A stretch of DNA of 20,134 nucleotides, from the IMG/VR virus record IMGVR_UViG_3300030202_002701, positions 1-20,134 of that record. One strand, 5' to 3'. Positions 1 through 7,457 of this stretch are shown here, in pieces. The position numbers and the translations under genes are program-made. Numbering within the stretch: position 1 is the first letter of the stretch; each line of letters starts with the position of its first letter. Source of the DNA: a virus. The notes under the pieces were generated by a model that worked only from the letters and a program-made list of their open reading frames with translations, did not search any database and was not told where the DNA came from.

Positions 1-993
1 AGCTTCTCTTTCCTGCGTGCCATCAACTACCTAAGCAATCCTGGCGATCGCGCTGCACGCGATGCTGCTGGTTTTGAAATTGAGGCCTCTGAAGCCGCTG
101 CAGCCAAGCTTGGCCGTCAGTCTCGTGGCATCACTGTCCCGTCTGACGTTATGCGTCGTGATCTCAACGTTGGCACGGCTACTGCCGGTGGCAACCTTGT
201 TGAGACTGAGTTGGATGCAGCCAACTTTATCGACCTTCTGCGTAACGCATCAGCACTGACTCAAGCCGGCGCAAGTGTGTTGACTGGCCTTTCTGGCAAC
301 GTCAACATTCCTCGTCAGTCAGGCGCTGCAACTGCTTACTGGGTGGCTGAATCTGGTTCTCCAACCGAATCACAGCAAACCATTGATCAGGTTGCGCTTA
401 CGCCTAAGACCTGTGGTGCTTTTACCGATTTCAGTCGTCGTCTAGTTATCCAGTCCTCCATTGACGTGGAGAACATGGTGCGTGGCGATCTTGCCAAAGT
501 GCTTGCTTTAGAAATTGACCGCGTTGGCCTTTATGGCTCCGGTTCTTCTAACCAGCCCTTAGGTCTTAAAGACACCACTGGTGTTTTGACTGAAGACTTT
601 GCCGCTAACACCCCAACATTTGCTGAGGTAGTTGCGCTTGAGTCTGATATTGCTAGCGCCAATGCCTTGCTGGGCTCTCCTAAGTATCTGATGAACGCTG
701 CAATGCGCGGCGCTCTGAAAACAGCAGAAAAAGCCAGCAACACCGCTCAGTTCATTTTCACAAACGGTGAAGTGAATGGTTATGAAGCTGTAATTTCTAA
801 CCAAGTAGCAAGCAACGATCTTTGGTTTGGAAACTTCTCTGATCTAATCATTGCTTACTTCTCTGGCTTGGATCTGATGGTTGATCCTTACACTCACAGC
901 ACCTCTGGCACTGTCCGAGTGGTTGCGCTGCAGGATGTTGACGTGGCAGCCCGCCATGGTCAATCCTTCAGCCGTGGTAACAACACCCTCTGA
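1..993 (+). CDS. Major capsid protein, HK97 gp5 fold (5' partial)
   Basis: The reading frame is open from base 1, so the gene starts upstream; 330 residues are visible. It forms the icosahedral head lattice. The visible part begins where HK97-type proteins pass from the scaffolding delta domain into the mature shell protein. It then shows family hallmarks: the GG-LVETEL stretch near residue 62, a Gly-rich segment followed by IPRQSG, AYWVAESG, the LTPKTCGAFTDFSRRL segment, a DVENMVRGDL helix and a GLYGSGSSNQPLG loop. The ATG at 151 is internal and is not the real start, because strong family similarity continues upstream of it. The scaffold/protease region cannot be assessed. The stop is followed after two bases by the next ATG (TGATCATG). 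The family is confident; HK97-like chemical cross-linking cannot be judged from this fragment. Confidence 0.95.
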   Translation, partial: SFSFLRAINYLSNPGDRAARDAAGFEIEASEAAAAKLGRQSRGITVPSDVMRRDLNVGTATAGGNLVETELDAANFIDLLRNASALTQAGASVLTGLSGNVNIPRQSGAATAYWVAESGSPTESQQTIDQVALTPKTCGAFTDFSRRLVIQSSIDVENMVRGDLAKVLALEIDRVGLYGSGSSNQPLGLKDTTGVLTEDFAANTPTFAEVVALESDIASANALLGSPKYLMNAAMRGALKTAEKASNTAQFIFTNGEVNGYEAVISNQVASNDLWFGNFSDLIIAYFSGLDLMVDPYTHSTSGTVRVVALQDVDVAARHGQSFSRGNNTL

Positions 994-995
994 TC

Positions 996-1202
996 ATGAA
1001 GATCAAGATCCGTAAGCAAGTTGTGCTAGCGGGTCAGGTGGTTCGGATTGGGGAAGTCGTTGAGGCATCCCCAGCCGACGCCAATATCCTGATCGGTAGT
1101 GATCTTGCGGAGGTTTACAACGAACCTCCTGAAGTCGAACAACCCGTCAAACCCAAACGCCGGAGGAAGGCAACCAATGACGATCCAAAATCTGGGGACT
1201 AG
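996..1202 (+). CDS. Small head-region protein of unknown function (68 aa)
   Basis: The gene starts two bases after the capsid stop. The N-terminal half is a compact beta-rich module (VVLAGQVVRIGEVVEASPADANILIGSDLAEVY). Short phage proteins next to capsid genes often have this shape: a value-like strand, a G-x-V/E turn, then an A-x-x-L-I-x-x-x-x-A-E helix. The C-terminus is a Pro/Lys/Arg tail containing KPKRRRK. Position between capsid and joiner genes points to a head-completion or accessory role, possibly in the slot lambda uses for FI, but no sequence homology to FI is claimed. The last 26 bases overlap the next gene. There is no clear Shine-Dalgarno, so coupling to capsid translation is likely. 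Function is unassigned. Confidence 0.75.
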   Translation: MKIKIRKQVVLAGQVVRIGEVVEASPADANILIGSDLAEVYNEPPEVEQPVKPKRRRKATNDDPKSGD

Positions 1203-1557
1203 AACAGAAGTTCTAAACCTGCTGCCAAGCGATGTGGTTGATTCCACAGGAGTTGGTTCTGCGATTGACCTGCTTGATTACGAGGGCGACATTGCTGTTT
1301 CTCTTGACGCCGAAGCTGGTGGTTCAGGTGTCACCTACGCAGTCAAACTGACTGAGTGCGACACGTCCGGTGGTACTTACACCGACGTAACCGGTGGTGG
1401 ATTTACCACTAGTGGCGCCAACGCTGCGGCAACTGAAAAAATCAGTGTCAACACTGATTCGATTCAGCGTTTTATCAAGGTTAGTGTCACCGTTGCAGGT
1501 GGTACAGGCGCTGGCGCTATTAGCGTCATTGCCGTCGGCTCTAAAAAGTACGGCTGA
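1177..1557 (+). CDS. Probable capsid-associated (decoration-like) protein
   Basis: 126 residues from the ATG at 1177. This start is preferred over the upstream alternative at 1099 because GGAGGAAGG at 1162-1170 sits about 6 bases before it, and because the 1099 start would add residues that look like out-of-frame translation of the previous gene. The protein is rich in Gly, Thr, Ser and Val, with short alternating strands (DLLDYEGDIAVSLDA, VTYAVKLTECDTSGGTY, IQRFIKVSVTVAGG). This suits a small beta-sandwich. Proteins of this kind often follow HK97 capsid genes and may decorate or stabilise the head. The assignment rests on position and composition only. Its stop again forms TGATCATG with the next start. 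Confidence 0.7.
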   Translation: MTIQNLGTRTEVLNLLPSDVVDSTGVGSAIDLLDYEGDIAVSLDAEAGGSGVTYAVKLTECDTSGGTYTDVTGGGFTTSGANAAATEKISVNTDSIQRFIKVSVTVAGGTGAGAISVIAVGSKKYG

Positions 1558-1559
1558 TC

Positions 1560-1844
1560 ATGGCTATTGAAGATACCTTCGCTTTTCTAAATACAGAGGA
1601 GTTTGGGACTACCTGCCAAATTGGTGGGGGTTCCAATTTTGTTGGTATCTTGGATTCGCCTATGGACGTGATCGCGGGTGGTGTTGCTTTAAGTCGCGAG
1701 TATTTGCTAATGGCAAAAACTTCAGACGTAAGCTCTGCTGCTCGCGGCACTTCTATTACTGTTGCATCTGAGGCTTACACCGTCAGGGAAAACCGCCCTA
1801 TCGATGATGGCCTGTTTTCTGAGCTTTTGTTGAGTAAGGACTAA
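1560..1844 (+). CDS. Head-tail joining protein, lambda FII-like
   Basis: 94 residues, slightly shorter than lambda FII (117). FII-type proteins bind the head connector and create the docking site for a finished tail. Features matching the family are an N-terminal helix ending in a Phe-Gly pair (EEFGTTC), a short G-I-L-D-S strand-turn, a central hydrophobic strand (YLLMAKTSDV), a G-T-S-I-T-V strand followed by YTVRENRPIDDGLFSELLL at the C-terminus. That last segment (Y-x-V then a D-D-G-turn and L-x-L strand) is the most typical part. The gene ends in TAATG, sharing one base with the next start. It lies after the capsid genes and before the U-like gene, as FII does in lambda. No separate Z-like gene lies between them. 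Confidence 0.75.
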   Translation: MAIEDTFAFLNTEEFGTTCQIGGGSNFVGILDSPMDVIAGGVALSREYLLMAKTSDVSSAARGTSITVASEAYTVRENRPIDDGLFSELLLSKD

Positions 1845-2266
1845 TGGCCGACACAAGGCGTGAATTGATTCTTGCTCGAATTAAAACGAACCTTGATTCT
1901 GCCACTGGCGTAACGGTTTACCGAAGCAGGGTTGAACCGTTGGCGCGTGGCGAAGTGCCCGCAATTATTGTCGAGCCGGTGTCGGACCAGCCGTCCGAAC
2001 AGTTCAGTAATAAATTGCAATGGACCTTGCGGGTAAGGGTGACGGTGCTGGTTCGATCTGGCGTACCTGATGACGCCTCCGACACTTACTCACAGCAGGT
2101 TCACAACTTGATAATGGCTGACAGCACTGTCAACGGCTACGCTTTAGACATTGATCCTGATCGAGTTGACTTCAGCCTGTACGAGGCTGATGTGCCGTTA
2201 GGGGTTGTTAGTATGGATTATCTGGTCAAATATCGCTCAAGCCGCGTTGACCTGACATCAGCGTAG
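1844..2266 (+). CDS. Tail terminator / minor tail protein, lambda gpU-like
   Basis: 140 residues, close to lambda U (131). U-type proteins form a hexameric ring that stops tail-tube growth and offers the head-binding surface. The order of elements fits: an N-terminal helix (RRELILARIKTNLDS), a Val-Tyr-Arg strand, an acidic/Pro loop leading to VPAIIVEPVS, the beta strand LQWTLRVRVTVLVRS, the helix YSQQVHNLIMAD, and a final strand ending in DYLVKYRS. The start is set by the TAATG overlap, with AAGGA at 1836-1840. Position before the tube gene matches lambda (U, then V). A Z-like alternative is possible, but the strand-helix pattern favours U. Confidence 0.8.
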   Translation: MADTRRELILARIKTNLDSATGVTVYRSRVEPLARGEVPAIIVEPVSDQPSEQFSNKLQWTLRVRVTVLVRSGVPDDASDTYSQQVHNLIMADSTVNGYALDIDPDRVDFSLYEADVPLGVVSMDYLVKYRSSRVDLTSA

Positions 2267-2335
2267 GGTTGGCTTGCGGAAGCAGTTAACTTAAACTGAT
2301 GCGATAAACATCGCCCTTTTTCTGAGGCCTTACAC
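2267..2335 (+). other. 69-base gap before tail tube gene; weak hairpin
   Basis: This is one of two notable gaps in the module. It contains GCGAT (2301-2305), loop AAAC, ATCGC (2310-2314), two C bases and a T5 run (2317-2321), a short terminator-like or processing hairpin. The stem is only 5 base pairs, so termination would be weak. TGAGG at 2323-2327 can serve as ribosome site for the tube start at 2336. I see no convincing -35/-10 promoter pair. Because tube subunits are needed in large amounts, mRNA processing or attenuation here is plausible, but this is inference. Confidence 0.35.
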
Positions 2336-3280
2336 ATGGCAAAACTAGCCCGAGTGAGGTCTATCCTCGCCAAAACCGAGTCAACCTACGGATCTGACAG
2401 CACGCCAACAGGTTCGGCAAACGCAATTCAAGTTTCAGCTCTTGAAATCAATCCTGCTGAATCTGAAGTTCTTTCGCGTGATCTAATTCGTAGTTATCTA
2501 GGCAACAGCCCTCAGCTAATTGCAAACACTCGCGTTAGCGTTACCTTTACCGTTGAGTACGCAGGATCCGGTGCTGCCGGCACCGCACCAAAATACGGTC
2601 CTTTGCTTGAAGCATGCGGGTTTGGCGAAACAATTGTTTCAAGCACTTCCGTAACTTACGCACCTATCTCAACAACGCCTGAATCAGTCACGATTTACGT
2701 TGACAGCGACGGCATTCGGCACAAGGTGACTGGAGCGCGTGGAACGTTTTCCCTTAGCCTCAACGCTAACCAAATTCCGGTTTACAATTTTACAATGACC
2801 GGGCAGTACGTTGCCCCAACAGATACAGCGTCACCAACCTTGACGTTTAGTAATCAGGCAGACCCTGAAATCTTTAACGACACAAACACCACTGGCTTTA
2901 CTTTGTTCTCGGCCACAGGCTTGGCGTTGCAATCTGCTGAGATTGATCTTGGCAATAATGTTGTTTACCGAGAGCTGGTTAACTCAAGCAAAGATGTGTT
3001 AATTACTGACCGTGCAGCAACGGCTAACTTTGTAATTGAAGCCCCAGCCTTGTCGGTCAAAGATTTCTTTGCTCTTTCTGTCGCAGGAACATCAGGCAAT
3101 TTAAGTATTGTTCACGGTGCGACTGCAGGTAACATTATTACCTTGAGTTCTCCGTCAACTGGTTTGTCATTAGGCAACCCAACGTATTCGGAAGACCAAG
3201 GCATTGTTATGTTGAACATTCCTACTACTATGGTGCCAAGTTCAGCCGGTAACAACGAGCTGACACTCGCTTACACCTAA
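2336..3280 (+). CDS. Major tail tube protein
   Basis: 314 residues. It polymerises as stacked rings around the tape measure to form the tail tube. The N-terminus is typical of the large siphovirus tube family (Phage_tube_2 type): a short strand, K-T-E-S-T-Y-G-S-D (residues 13-21), a PTGSANAIQV segment, then SEVLSRDLIRSYLGNSPQL and a VTFTVEYAGSGAAGTAPKYGPLLEACGF motif. The C-terminal half is Ser/Thr/Asn-rich beta structure with an Ig-like or extra-domain look (LSIVHGATAGNIITLSSPST). This makes it longer than lambda V (246), which itself carries a C-terminal Ig domain. TGAGG lies 8 bases before the ATG. The neighbours (terminator upstream, chaperones downstream) fit exactly. Confidence 0.9.
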   Translation: MAKLARVRSILAKTESTYGSDSTPTGSANAIQVSALEINPAESEVLSRDLIRSYLGNSPQLIANTRVSVTFTVEYAGSGAAGTAPKYGPLLEACGFGETIVSSTSVTYAPISTTPESVTIYVDSDGIRHKVTGARGTFSLSLNANQIPVYNFTMTGQYVAPTDTASPTLTFSNQADPEIFNDTNTTGFTLFSATGLALQSAEIDLGNNVVYRELVNSSKDVLITDRAATANFVIEAPALSVKDFFALSVAGTSGNLSIVHGATAGNIITLSSPSTGLSLGNPTYSEDQGIVMLNIPTTMVPSSAGNNELTLAYT

Positions 3281-3285
3281 CCTGC

Positions 3286-3612
3286 ATGGCTTTTGTTCTC
3301 AAAAAGGTTTCTTCTTATAAGTGGCCTGTTGCCGTCGACGTTCCTGTTGACGGCGGCAAGTTTAAAAAAGAAACTTTTACGGCAATCTTTAAAAAGATGA
3401 GCCGCTCAGCTTTCAACGATTTAATTGAGCAAGGCGACGATGCTTTGATTAGTGAAATTGTTGAAGGTTGGGAAGGGATTAAAGACGAGGATGGAGACGA
3501 GGTCGTTTACAGCGAGGAAGCGCAAGCTGAGCTGTTTGACGACCCATACGTTTTGCGTGGTGTGATTTCTGCTTACACCGACAGCATTACGGGGTCACAA
3601 GCAAAAAACTAG
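3286..3612 (+). CDS. Tail assembly chaperone, lambda gpG-like
   Basis: 108 residues when translation stops at TAG 3610-3612. It is acidic, with a basic N-terminus, and starts AFVLKKVSSYKWPVAVDVPVDGG followed by a KKETFTAIFKKM strand, the usual opening of long-tail chaperones. The helical acidic part (NDLIEQGDDALISEIVEGWEG, then EEAQAELFDDPYVLRGVI) matches the same class. The G product coats the tape measure with GT during tube assembly and is absent from the virion. The last sense codons GCA AAA AAC contain the slippery heptamer A AAA AAC immediately before TAG, so a fraction of ribosomes makes a longer G-T product. Assignment is by position, shape and frameshift signal together. Confidence 0.9.
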   Translation: MAFVLKKVSSYKWPVAVDVPVDGGKFKKETFTAIFKKMSRSAFNDLIEQGDDALISEIVEGWEGIKDEDGDEVVYSEEAQAELFDDPYVLRGVISAYTDSITGSQAKN

Positions 3613-3646
3613 AAGCCGCCGCTAAGCATTGGTGCGAAGGCGGCGG
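3603..3646 (+). promoter_or_regulatory. Programmed -1 ribosomal frameshift element
   Basis: The slippery heptamer A AAA AAC occupies 3603-3609 in the correct register (GCA AAA AAC), and the zero-frame stop TAG follows directly. Six bases later a GC hairpin starts: CCGCCGC 3616-3622 pairs with GCGGCGG 3640-3646, plus a T3623-G3639 wobble. Inside the 15-base loop GCA 3626-3628 can pair with TGC 3633-3635. After a -1 slip the next codon is CTA at 3609, and the frame is open to 3953. Spacing and stem fit known -1 frameshift stimulators. Confidence 0.93.
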
Positions 3647-3953
3647 GGTTTTTGATGAAAGCATTGATGACTTGATGGCTAAGGGTATGGACCCTGGCGA
3701 GATCAATGCAATCCGTAAGGCACGTAAGGCTGCGGATTTTGAGGTGTGGGAAGAGAACTGGGATATTGTTGCAATGTTTTTAAGAATGCAAACGCAATGG
3801 AATGTCAGTATGGGCGGGGTTTCTGGTTTGAATTACTCGTCACTGGACTACCTCTGTAGACTGTATGAAGTCAAGGATCCTGTCGCTCTTTTTGAAGGGG
3901 TGCAGGTGATGGAACTAACCGCACTCGCCAGCCTGAACAAGAAGGACTCCTGA
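3609..3953 (+). CDS. T domain of frameshifted tail chaperone GT
   Basis: This frame is read as the C-terminal part of a 222-residue G-T fusion: 108 residues from 3286, then 114 from CTA 3609 after the -1 slip. There is no good independent start; TTG 3672 and ATG 3675 are internal and lack a ribosome site. The sequence has the gpT/DUF1799-like pattern: a Trp-Cys segment, an M-D-P-G helix, then FEVWEENWDIVAMFLRMQTQW, G-G-V-S-G-L-N-Y and a C-terminal helix EGVQVMELTALASLN. In lambda the T part recruits tube subunits to the chaperone-coated tape measure. The stop overlaps the tape-measure start (TGATG), the expected neighbour. Independent translation as a separate protein is less likely. Confidence 0.88.
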   Translation, partial: LEAAAKHWCEGGGVFDESIDDLMAKGMDPGEINAIRKARKAADFEVWEENWDIVAMFLRMQTQWNVSMGGVSGLNYSSLDYLCRLYEVKDPVALFEGVQVMELTALASLNKKDS

Positions 3954-6136
3954 TGGCCAAGGTTACAACCGACTTAACAGTTGTCATAAAAACCGCAGGC
4001 GATGCTGGTCTTGATAAATTAACGCGGACTTTAAACGGGCTAGGGCGACAAGCTAAAAGTGCTGCAGCTCCGTTTGATCAAATATCAAAAGAACTAAAAG
4101 AAGTTCAAAGAACGTCGAAAAATAGTATTGCAAACCTTCGGGGTTACAGAAACGCTTGGCGTGACATTACGGAGCAGGTTGAGATTGGCAGTGCTGCCTT
4201 TAAGAAGGCTACGGCTGAGGCAGCAAGGCTTGACAAGCAACTGCAGAAAGCGGAAGGAAGAAAAGGCCCAGGGGGCAGTGGAAGACTTAGAGCTGCTGCT
4301 CAAGTTGCAGGCACAGTTGCAGGCGCTGGAGTTTTTGGCGGCCCTGAAGGCGCAGCAGGCGCGTTGCTTGGTTCTATTGGAGGCCCAGGCGGTGCAATTG
4401 TTGGAGGTGCCATTGGTGCTCAAGTTGGCCAATTAAGGCAAGCGGTTGGCGCAACAGCGGAATATTCCGCTTCACTTGAAAAATTAAGGATTGCATTATT
4501 TGGCGTAACAACAAGCCAACAAGAATATCAACAATCTCTTGAATTTATAACAAAAACATCTGATGAGCTTGCTATACCTCAAGACATATTAACCAAACAA
4601 TTTACAAAATTGCAGGCATCTGTATTGGGAGCGGGTGGCAGTGTTGAGGATACTAAGCTTGCTTTTAGAGGAATTGTTGCTGCCGTCAGGGCGACAGGCG
4701 GTTCCTTACAAGATGTTGATTCTGCTTTGACTGCAACAGCGCAGGTCTTCTCCAAAGGCAAAGTTAGCGCAGAAGAATTAAGACAGCAAATTGGCGAAAG
4801 ATTGCCTGGCGCTTTTACTTTGTTTGCAGAATCAATAGGCAAAACACCGCAAGAGTTAGACAAAGCTTTAGAGAAAGGCGAAGTTAGTTTAGAAGATTTT
4901 TTAACATTTACAAAAGCAATTTTTGACCGTTACGACAAAAACGCACAAATAATTGTTGACTCACCTTCTGCCGCTGGGGACAGGTTGCAACAAAAGCTAA
5001 AAGAATTGCAAGAAGCGGTTGGAATTTTAGTTGCGCCTATTGGTGCTGCATTCCAAGGAGCAGCTTCAATTGCCGTTGATGCTTTGACCGGTATAATCAA
5101 AAAAATTGATGAGTTATTTAAGAAGTTTGAATTTTTAACTAAGATTGCAGCAGTTTTAGGGGAAGTACAGGCGTCCGCTCTTTTAGGACCAGTAGGAGGC
5201 AGGTTGGCAAGAATTGCTTTAAGCAATTTGGGGGGAGGAACAAGTGTTGACATTAGAGAAGGCATACAGCAACCAGCTCCAGGGGATGGACTGCCTGGCT
5301 TTACTCGTACTCCTGGCAGCGCAGATAGTGGCGGAACAACAAGCCGAATAAAAGACACAAGCGAAGAGGTGCTTCGTCTTACTCAAGAAATGAATGCTGC
5401 CAGCGCAACTCGTCAGTTAATACTTGCAGAACAGTTAAGATTGCAAATAGACATTCAAAGAATAACTGAGCAATTTAACGCTGGCGAAATAACCTTTAAT
5501 AGGGCGCAAGAGTTGTCTTCAAACGCAATCGAAAAAAGCAGGAAAAGAGGGCTAAAACTTAGAGATGACGAAAAGAAAGCAATGCGCGACCTTACAAAGG
5601 GTCAAAAAGAATTTAAGAAGGAACTTACTGAAACAGAAAAGCTAGTTAAAAGCATAGAAAACACATTGGCAACCAGCATGGCTAGCGCCATCGAAGGATT
5701 AATTGATGGCACGAAATCATTAAGTGAGTCTTTGTCTGGCGTGTTAAGGCAAATGGCTAGTTTGCTGCTGAACTTTGGCACAAAATCTCTTGTTGGCAGT
5801 TTCTTTGCTGATGGCGGCGTAGTAGCTCAAAACAAAATTGTTCCTTTTGCCTCTGGCGGCGTTGTAAACAAGCCAACCATTTTCCCAATGGCTAACGGCA
5901 TGGGATTGATGGGTGAGGCTGGCCCTGAAGCAATCATGCCTTTGCGTCGTGGAGCAAATGGCAAGCTTGGTGTTGAAGCCTCTGGAGGCGTTGGTAACGT
6001 AGTAGTTAACGTTGATGCTGCTGGATCTAACGTGCAAGGTGATCAGCCAAATGCCAAGGCTCTTGGCTCTGCAATTGGTGCAGCCGTACAGGCTGAGTTA
6101 ATCAAGCAAAAACGTCCTGGAGGATTATTGAGCTAA
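3953..6136 (+). CDS. Tape measure protein, lambda gpH-like
   Basis: 727 residues. It sets tail length and later passes through the tube on infection. An N-terminal helix carries LDKLTRTLNGLGRQAKSA. Residues about 114-160 form a Gly/Ala-rich hydrophobic stretch. Residues about 169-350 match the tape-measure N-terminal domain, with SAEELRQQIGERLPGAF and the L-Q-Q-K-L-K-E-L-Q-E end. A long Lys/Glu/Arg helix occupies about 470-590. The C-terminus has the lambda-type motif FASGGVVNKPTIFPM, then GLMGEAGPEAIMPLRRG (about 620-670). AAGAAGGA at 3939-3946 is a good ribosome site. At roughly 1.5 angstroms per residue the tail would be near 110 nm (inference). The middle of the gene uses AGA/AGG and AT-rich codons more than the capsid gene does. 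Confidence 0.95.
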   Translation: MAKVTTDLTVVIKTAGDAGLDKLTRTLNGLGRQAKSAAAPFDQISKELKEVQRTSKNSIANLRGYRNAWRDITEQVEIGSAAFKKATAEAARLDKQLQKAEGRKGPGGSGRLRAAAQVAGTVAGAGVFGGPEGAAGALLGSIGGPGGAIVGGAIGAQVGQLRQAVGATAEYSASLEKLRIALFGVTTSQQEYQQSLEFITKTSDELAIPQDILTKQFTKLQASVLGAGGSVEDTKLAFRGIVAAVRATGGSLQDVDSALTATAQVFSKGKVSAEELRQQIGERLPGAFTLFAESIGKTPQELDKALEKGEVSLEDFLTFTKAIFDRYDKNAQIIVDSPSAAGDRLQQKLKELQEAVGILVAPIGAAFQGAASIAVDALTGIIKKIDELFKKFEFLTKIAAVLGEVQASALLGPVGGRLARIALSNLGGGTSVDIREGIQQPAPGDGLPGFTRTPGSADSGGTTSRIKDTSEEVLRLTQEMNAASATRQLILAEQLRLQIDIQRITEQFNAGEITFNRAQELSSNAIEKSRKRGLKLRDDEKKAMRDLTKGQKEFKKELTETEKLVKSIENTLATSMASAIEGLIDGTKSLSESLSGVLRQMASLLLNFGTKSLVGSFFADGGVVAQNKIVPFASGGVVNKPTIFPMANGMGLMGEAGPEAIMPLRRGANGKLGVEASGGVGNVVVNVDAAGSNVQGDQPNAKALGSAIGAAVQAELIKQKRPGGLLS

Positions 6137-6477
6137 TGGCTACTTTTCCTGACATTGCTCCTGACTATGGGGCTTCAAAAGCGGCGCAACCAAAAGTGCG
6201 TTCAATTCAATTTGGTTCAGGATATTCGCAACGTGCTGCCTTTGGAATTAACCAAGATCCCAAAACATGGAGTTTGACTTGGCAAAACAGAACAACAGCT
6301 GACGCAAACTCGATTGAAGACTTTTTGGAAGCTAGAGCAGGTGTTGAATCATTTAATTGGTCGCCACCAGACGAGGCAACTACTTATAAATGGGTTTGTG
6401 CAAACTGGACTAAGACGATGCCGTATTCAAACCTTTTCAACATAACGGCTACTTTTGTCCAAGTGTTTGAGGCGTAA
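6136..6477 (+). CDS. Minor tail protein, lambda gpM-like
   Basis: 113 residues, near lambda M (109). M belongs to the distal tail, joining the tube end to the tip complex (distal tail protein fold). Diagnostic signs are the opening T-F-P-D-I-A-P-D-Y-G, then KVRSIQFGSGYSQR, which is the strongest family motif, followed by WSLTWQNR, an I-E-D-F-L-E-A-R helix, FNWSPP, and a closing strand ITATFVQVFEA. The start shares a base with the tape-measure stop (TAATG), and its own stop shares a base with the L start. TGGAGG at 6118-6123 lies slightly far upstream, so coupling may matter more than direct initiation. Confidence 0.9.
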   Translation: MATFPDIAPDYGASKAAQPKVRSIQFGSGYSQRAAFGINQDPKTWSLTWQNRTTADANSIEDFLEARAGVESFNWSPPDEATTYKWVCANWTKTMPYSNLFNITATFVQVFEA

Positions 6478-7457
6478 TGAGTTACCCAATCTCTGACCAC
6501 GCCTGGGAGGCCAATAAAAGTTATTTAGTCAACGACGTTGTTCGTGCGTCTGTTTCGCAAAACCTAACGCTTGCATTTAAGTGCATTGTCGCTGGTACGT
6601 CAGACGAAAGCGAGCCAGTCTTTCCGCGACAGATTACTCATACTGTTGTCGACAACGAAGTTACGTGGGAAGCGTTTGAGCCTCTTTCCGACCAGCTTCA
6701 AAAGCTAGCGCCGACTGCTGTTATTGATTTGTTTGAAGTTCATTTGACATCAGCGGTCAACGGATCAGACAGCGTTTTGTATTATCACGCCGGAACAAAT
6801 AATTTAGTTGAAAATGTTGTATTTGATGGAAAAATTTACCCTGCAGCTCCTGTTGAGGTTGATGGTTTTGCGTTTTCGGCAAAAGGTACTTTGCCAAGAC
6901 CAAGTTTAAAAGTAGCAAACGTTAATAACGCTATAAGTTCACTTCTTCTTACAGTAAATCCATTAAAAGCAGAAGTAAGGCGGATCCGTACATTTAAAAA
7001 GTTTTTAGACCCTGTTAATTTTGGCCCGCAATTAATTTTGACAGAAGGCGACGACTTGCTTGTGACTCAACAAAATGCCAATTTTATTATTGGTGTAAGC
7101 GGCAACGACACTGCTGACCCAGACGCAAAGTCTGTTGAGACGTGGTACATCGATCGGGTCGCATCGGAAAACTTGCAATTTGTCGAGTTTGAGCTGACAG
7201 CAAGGCTTGATTTAATAAACCTTCAATTGCCTAGGCGAACTGTTAATGAGTTTTGTCCTTGGAAGTACAAAGGCGCAGAGTGCGGCTATAACGGATCTAA
7301 TTTCTTTGATATAGATGATGAGTCAACAGCGTTGGAGGCCAATGACGTTTGCGGTAAGCGTCTGAGCAGTTGCAGAAAAAGATTTGAGGACAATAAAGGT
7401 GATGGTGCTGAGGCAATTCCGTTTGGAGGCTTTATTGGAGCAAGACTTCAGGCTTGA
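6477..7457 (+). CDS. Minor tail protein, lambda gpL-like, with Fe-S cysteines
   Basis: 326 residues against 232 in lambda L. The core (about 85-326) is the L family: LFEVHLTSA near the start, then a FDGKIYPAAPVEVDGFAFS strand pair, RPSLKVANVNNAISSLL, and at the C-terminus CPWKYKGAECGY and VCGKRLSSCRKRF. The four cysteines fall at about 260, 269, 292 and 299. In lambda L, conserved C-terminal cysteines hold a 4Fe-4S cluster. The extra N-terminal 80 residues contain AWEANKSYLVNDVVRAS, FKCIVAGTSDESEPVFP and VTWEAF, a pattern like small chitin-binding-type (CBM5/12-like) modules in phage proteins. It is therefore an L protein with an added surface module. It overlaps the following JAMM gene in another frame. 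Confidence 0.9.
   Translation: MSYPISDHAWEANKSYLVNDVVRASVSQNLTLAFKCIVAGTSDESEPVFPRQITHTVVDNEVTWEAFEPLSDQLQKLAPTAVIDLFEVHLTSAVNGSDSVLYYHAGTNNLVENVVFDGKIYPAAPVEVDGFAFSAKGTLPRPSLKVANVNNAISSLLLTVNPLKAEVRRIRTFKKFLDPVNFGPQLILTEGDDLLVTQQNANFIIGVSGNDTADPDAKSVETWYIDRVASENLQFVEFELTARLDLINLQLPRRTVNEFCPWKYKGAECGYNGSNFFDIDDESTALEANDVCGKRLSSCRKRFEDNKGDGAEAIPFGGFIGARLQA

Noticed and set aside
1099-1176. N-terminal extension of the 126-residue protein from an upstream ATG
   Set aside because: It overlaps the previous gene deeply and lacks a ribosome site, while 1177 has GGAGGAAGG at good spacing.
3672-3953. Independent T gene with its own TTG/ATG start
   Set aside because: No ribosome site precedes it, and the frame is open back to the slippery heptamer, so fusion translation is the better model.
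4094-5358. Minus-strand open frames inside the tape measure gene
   Set aside because: They mirror the codon pattern of the plus-strand gene, have no ribosome sites and show no recognisable protein sequence.
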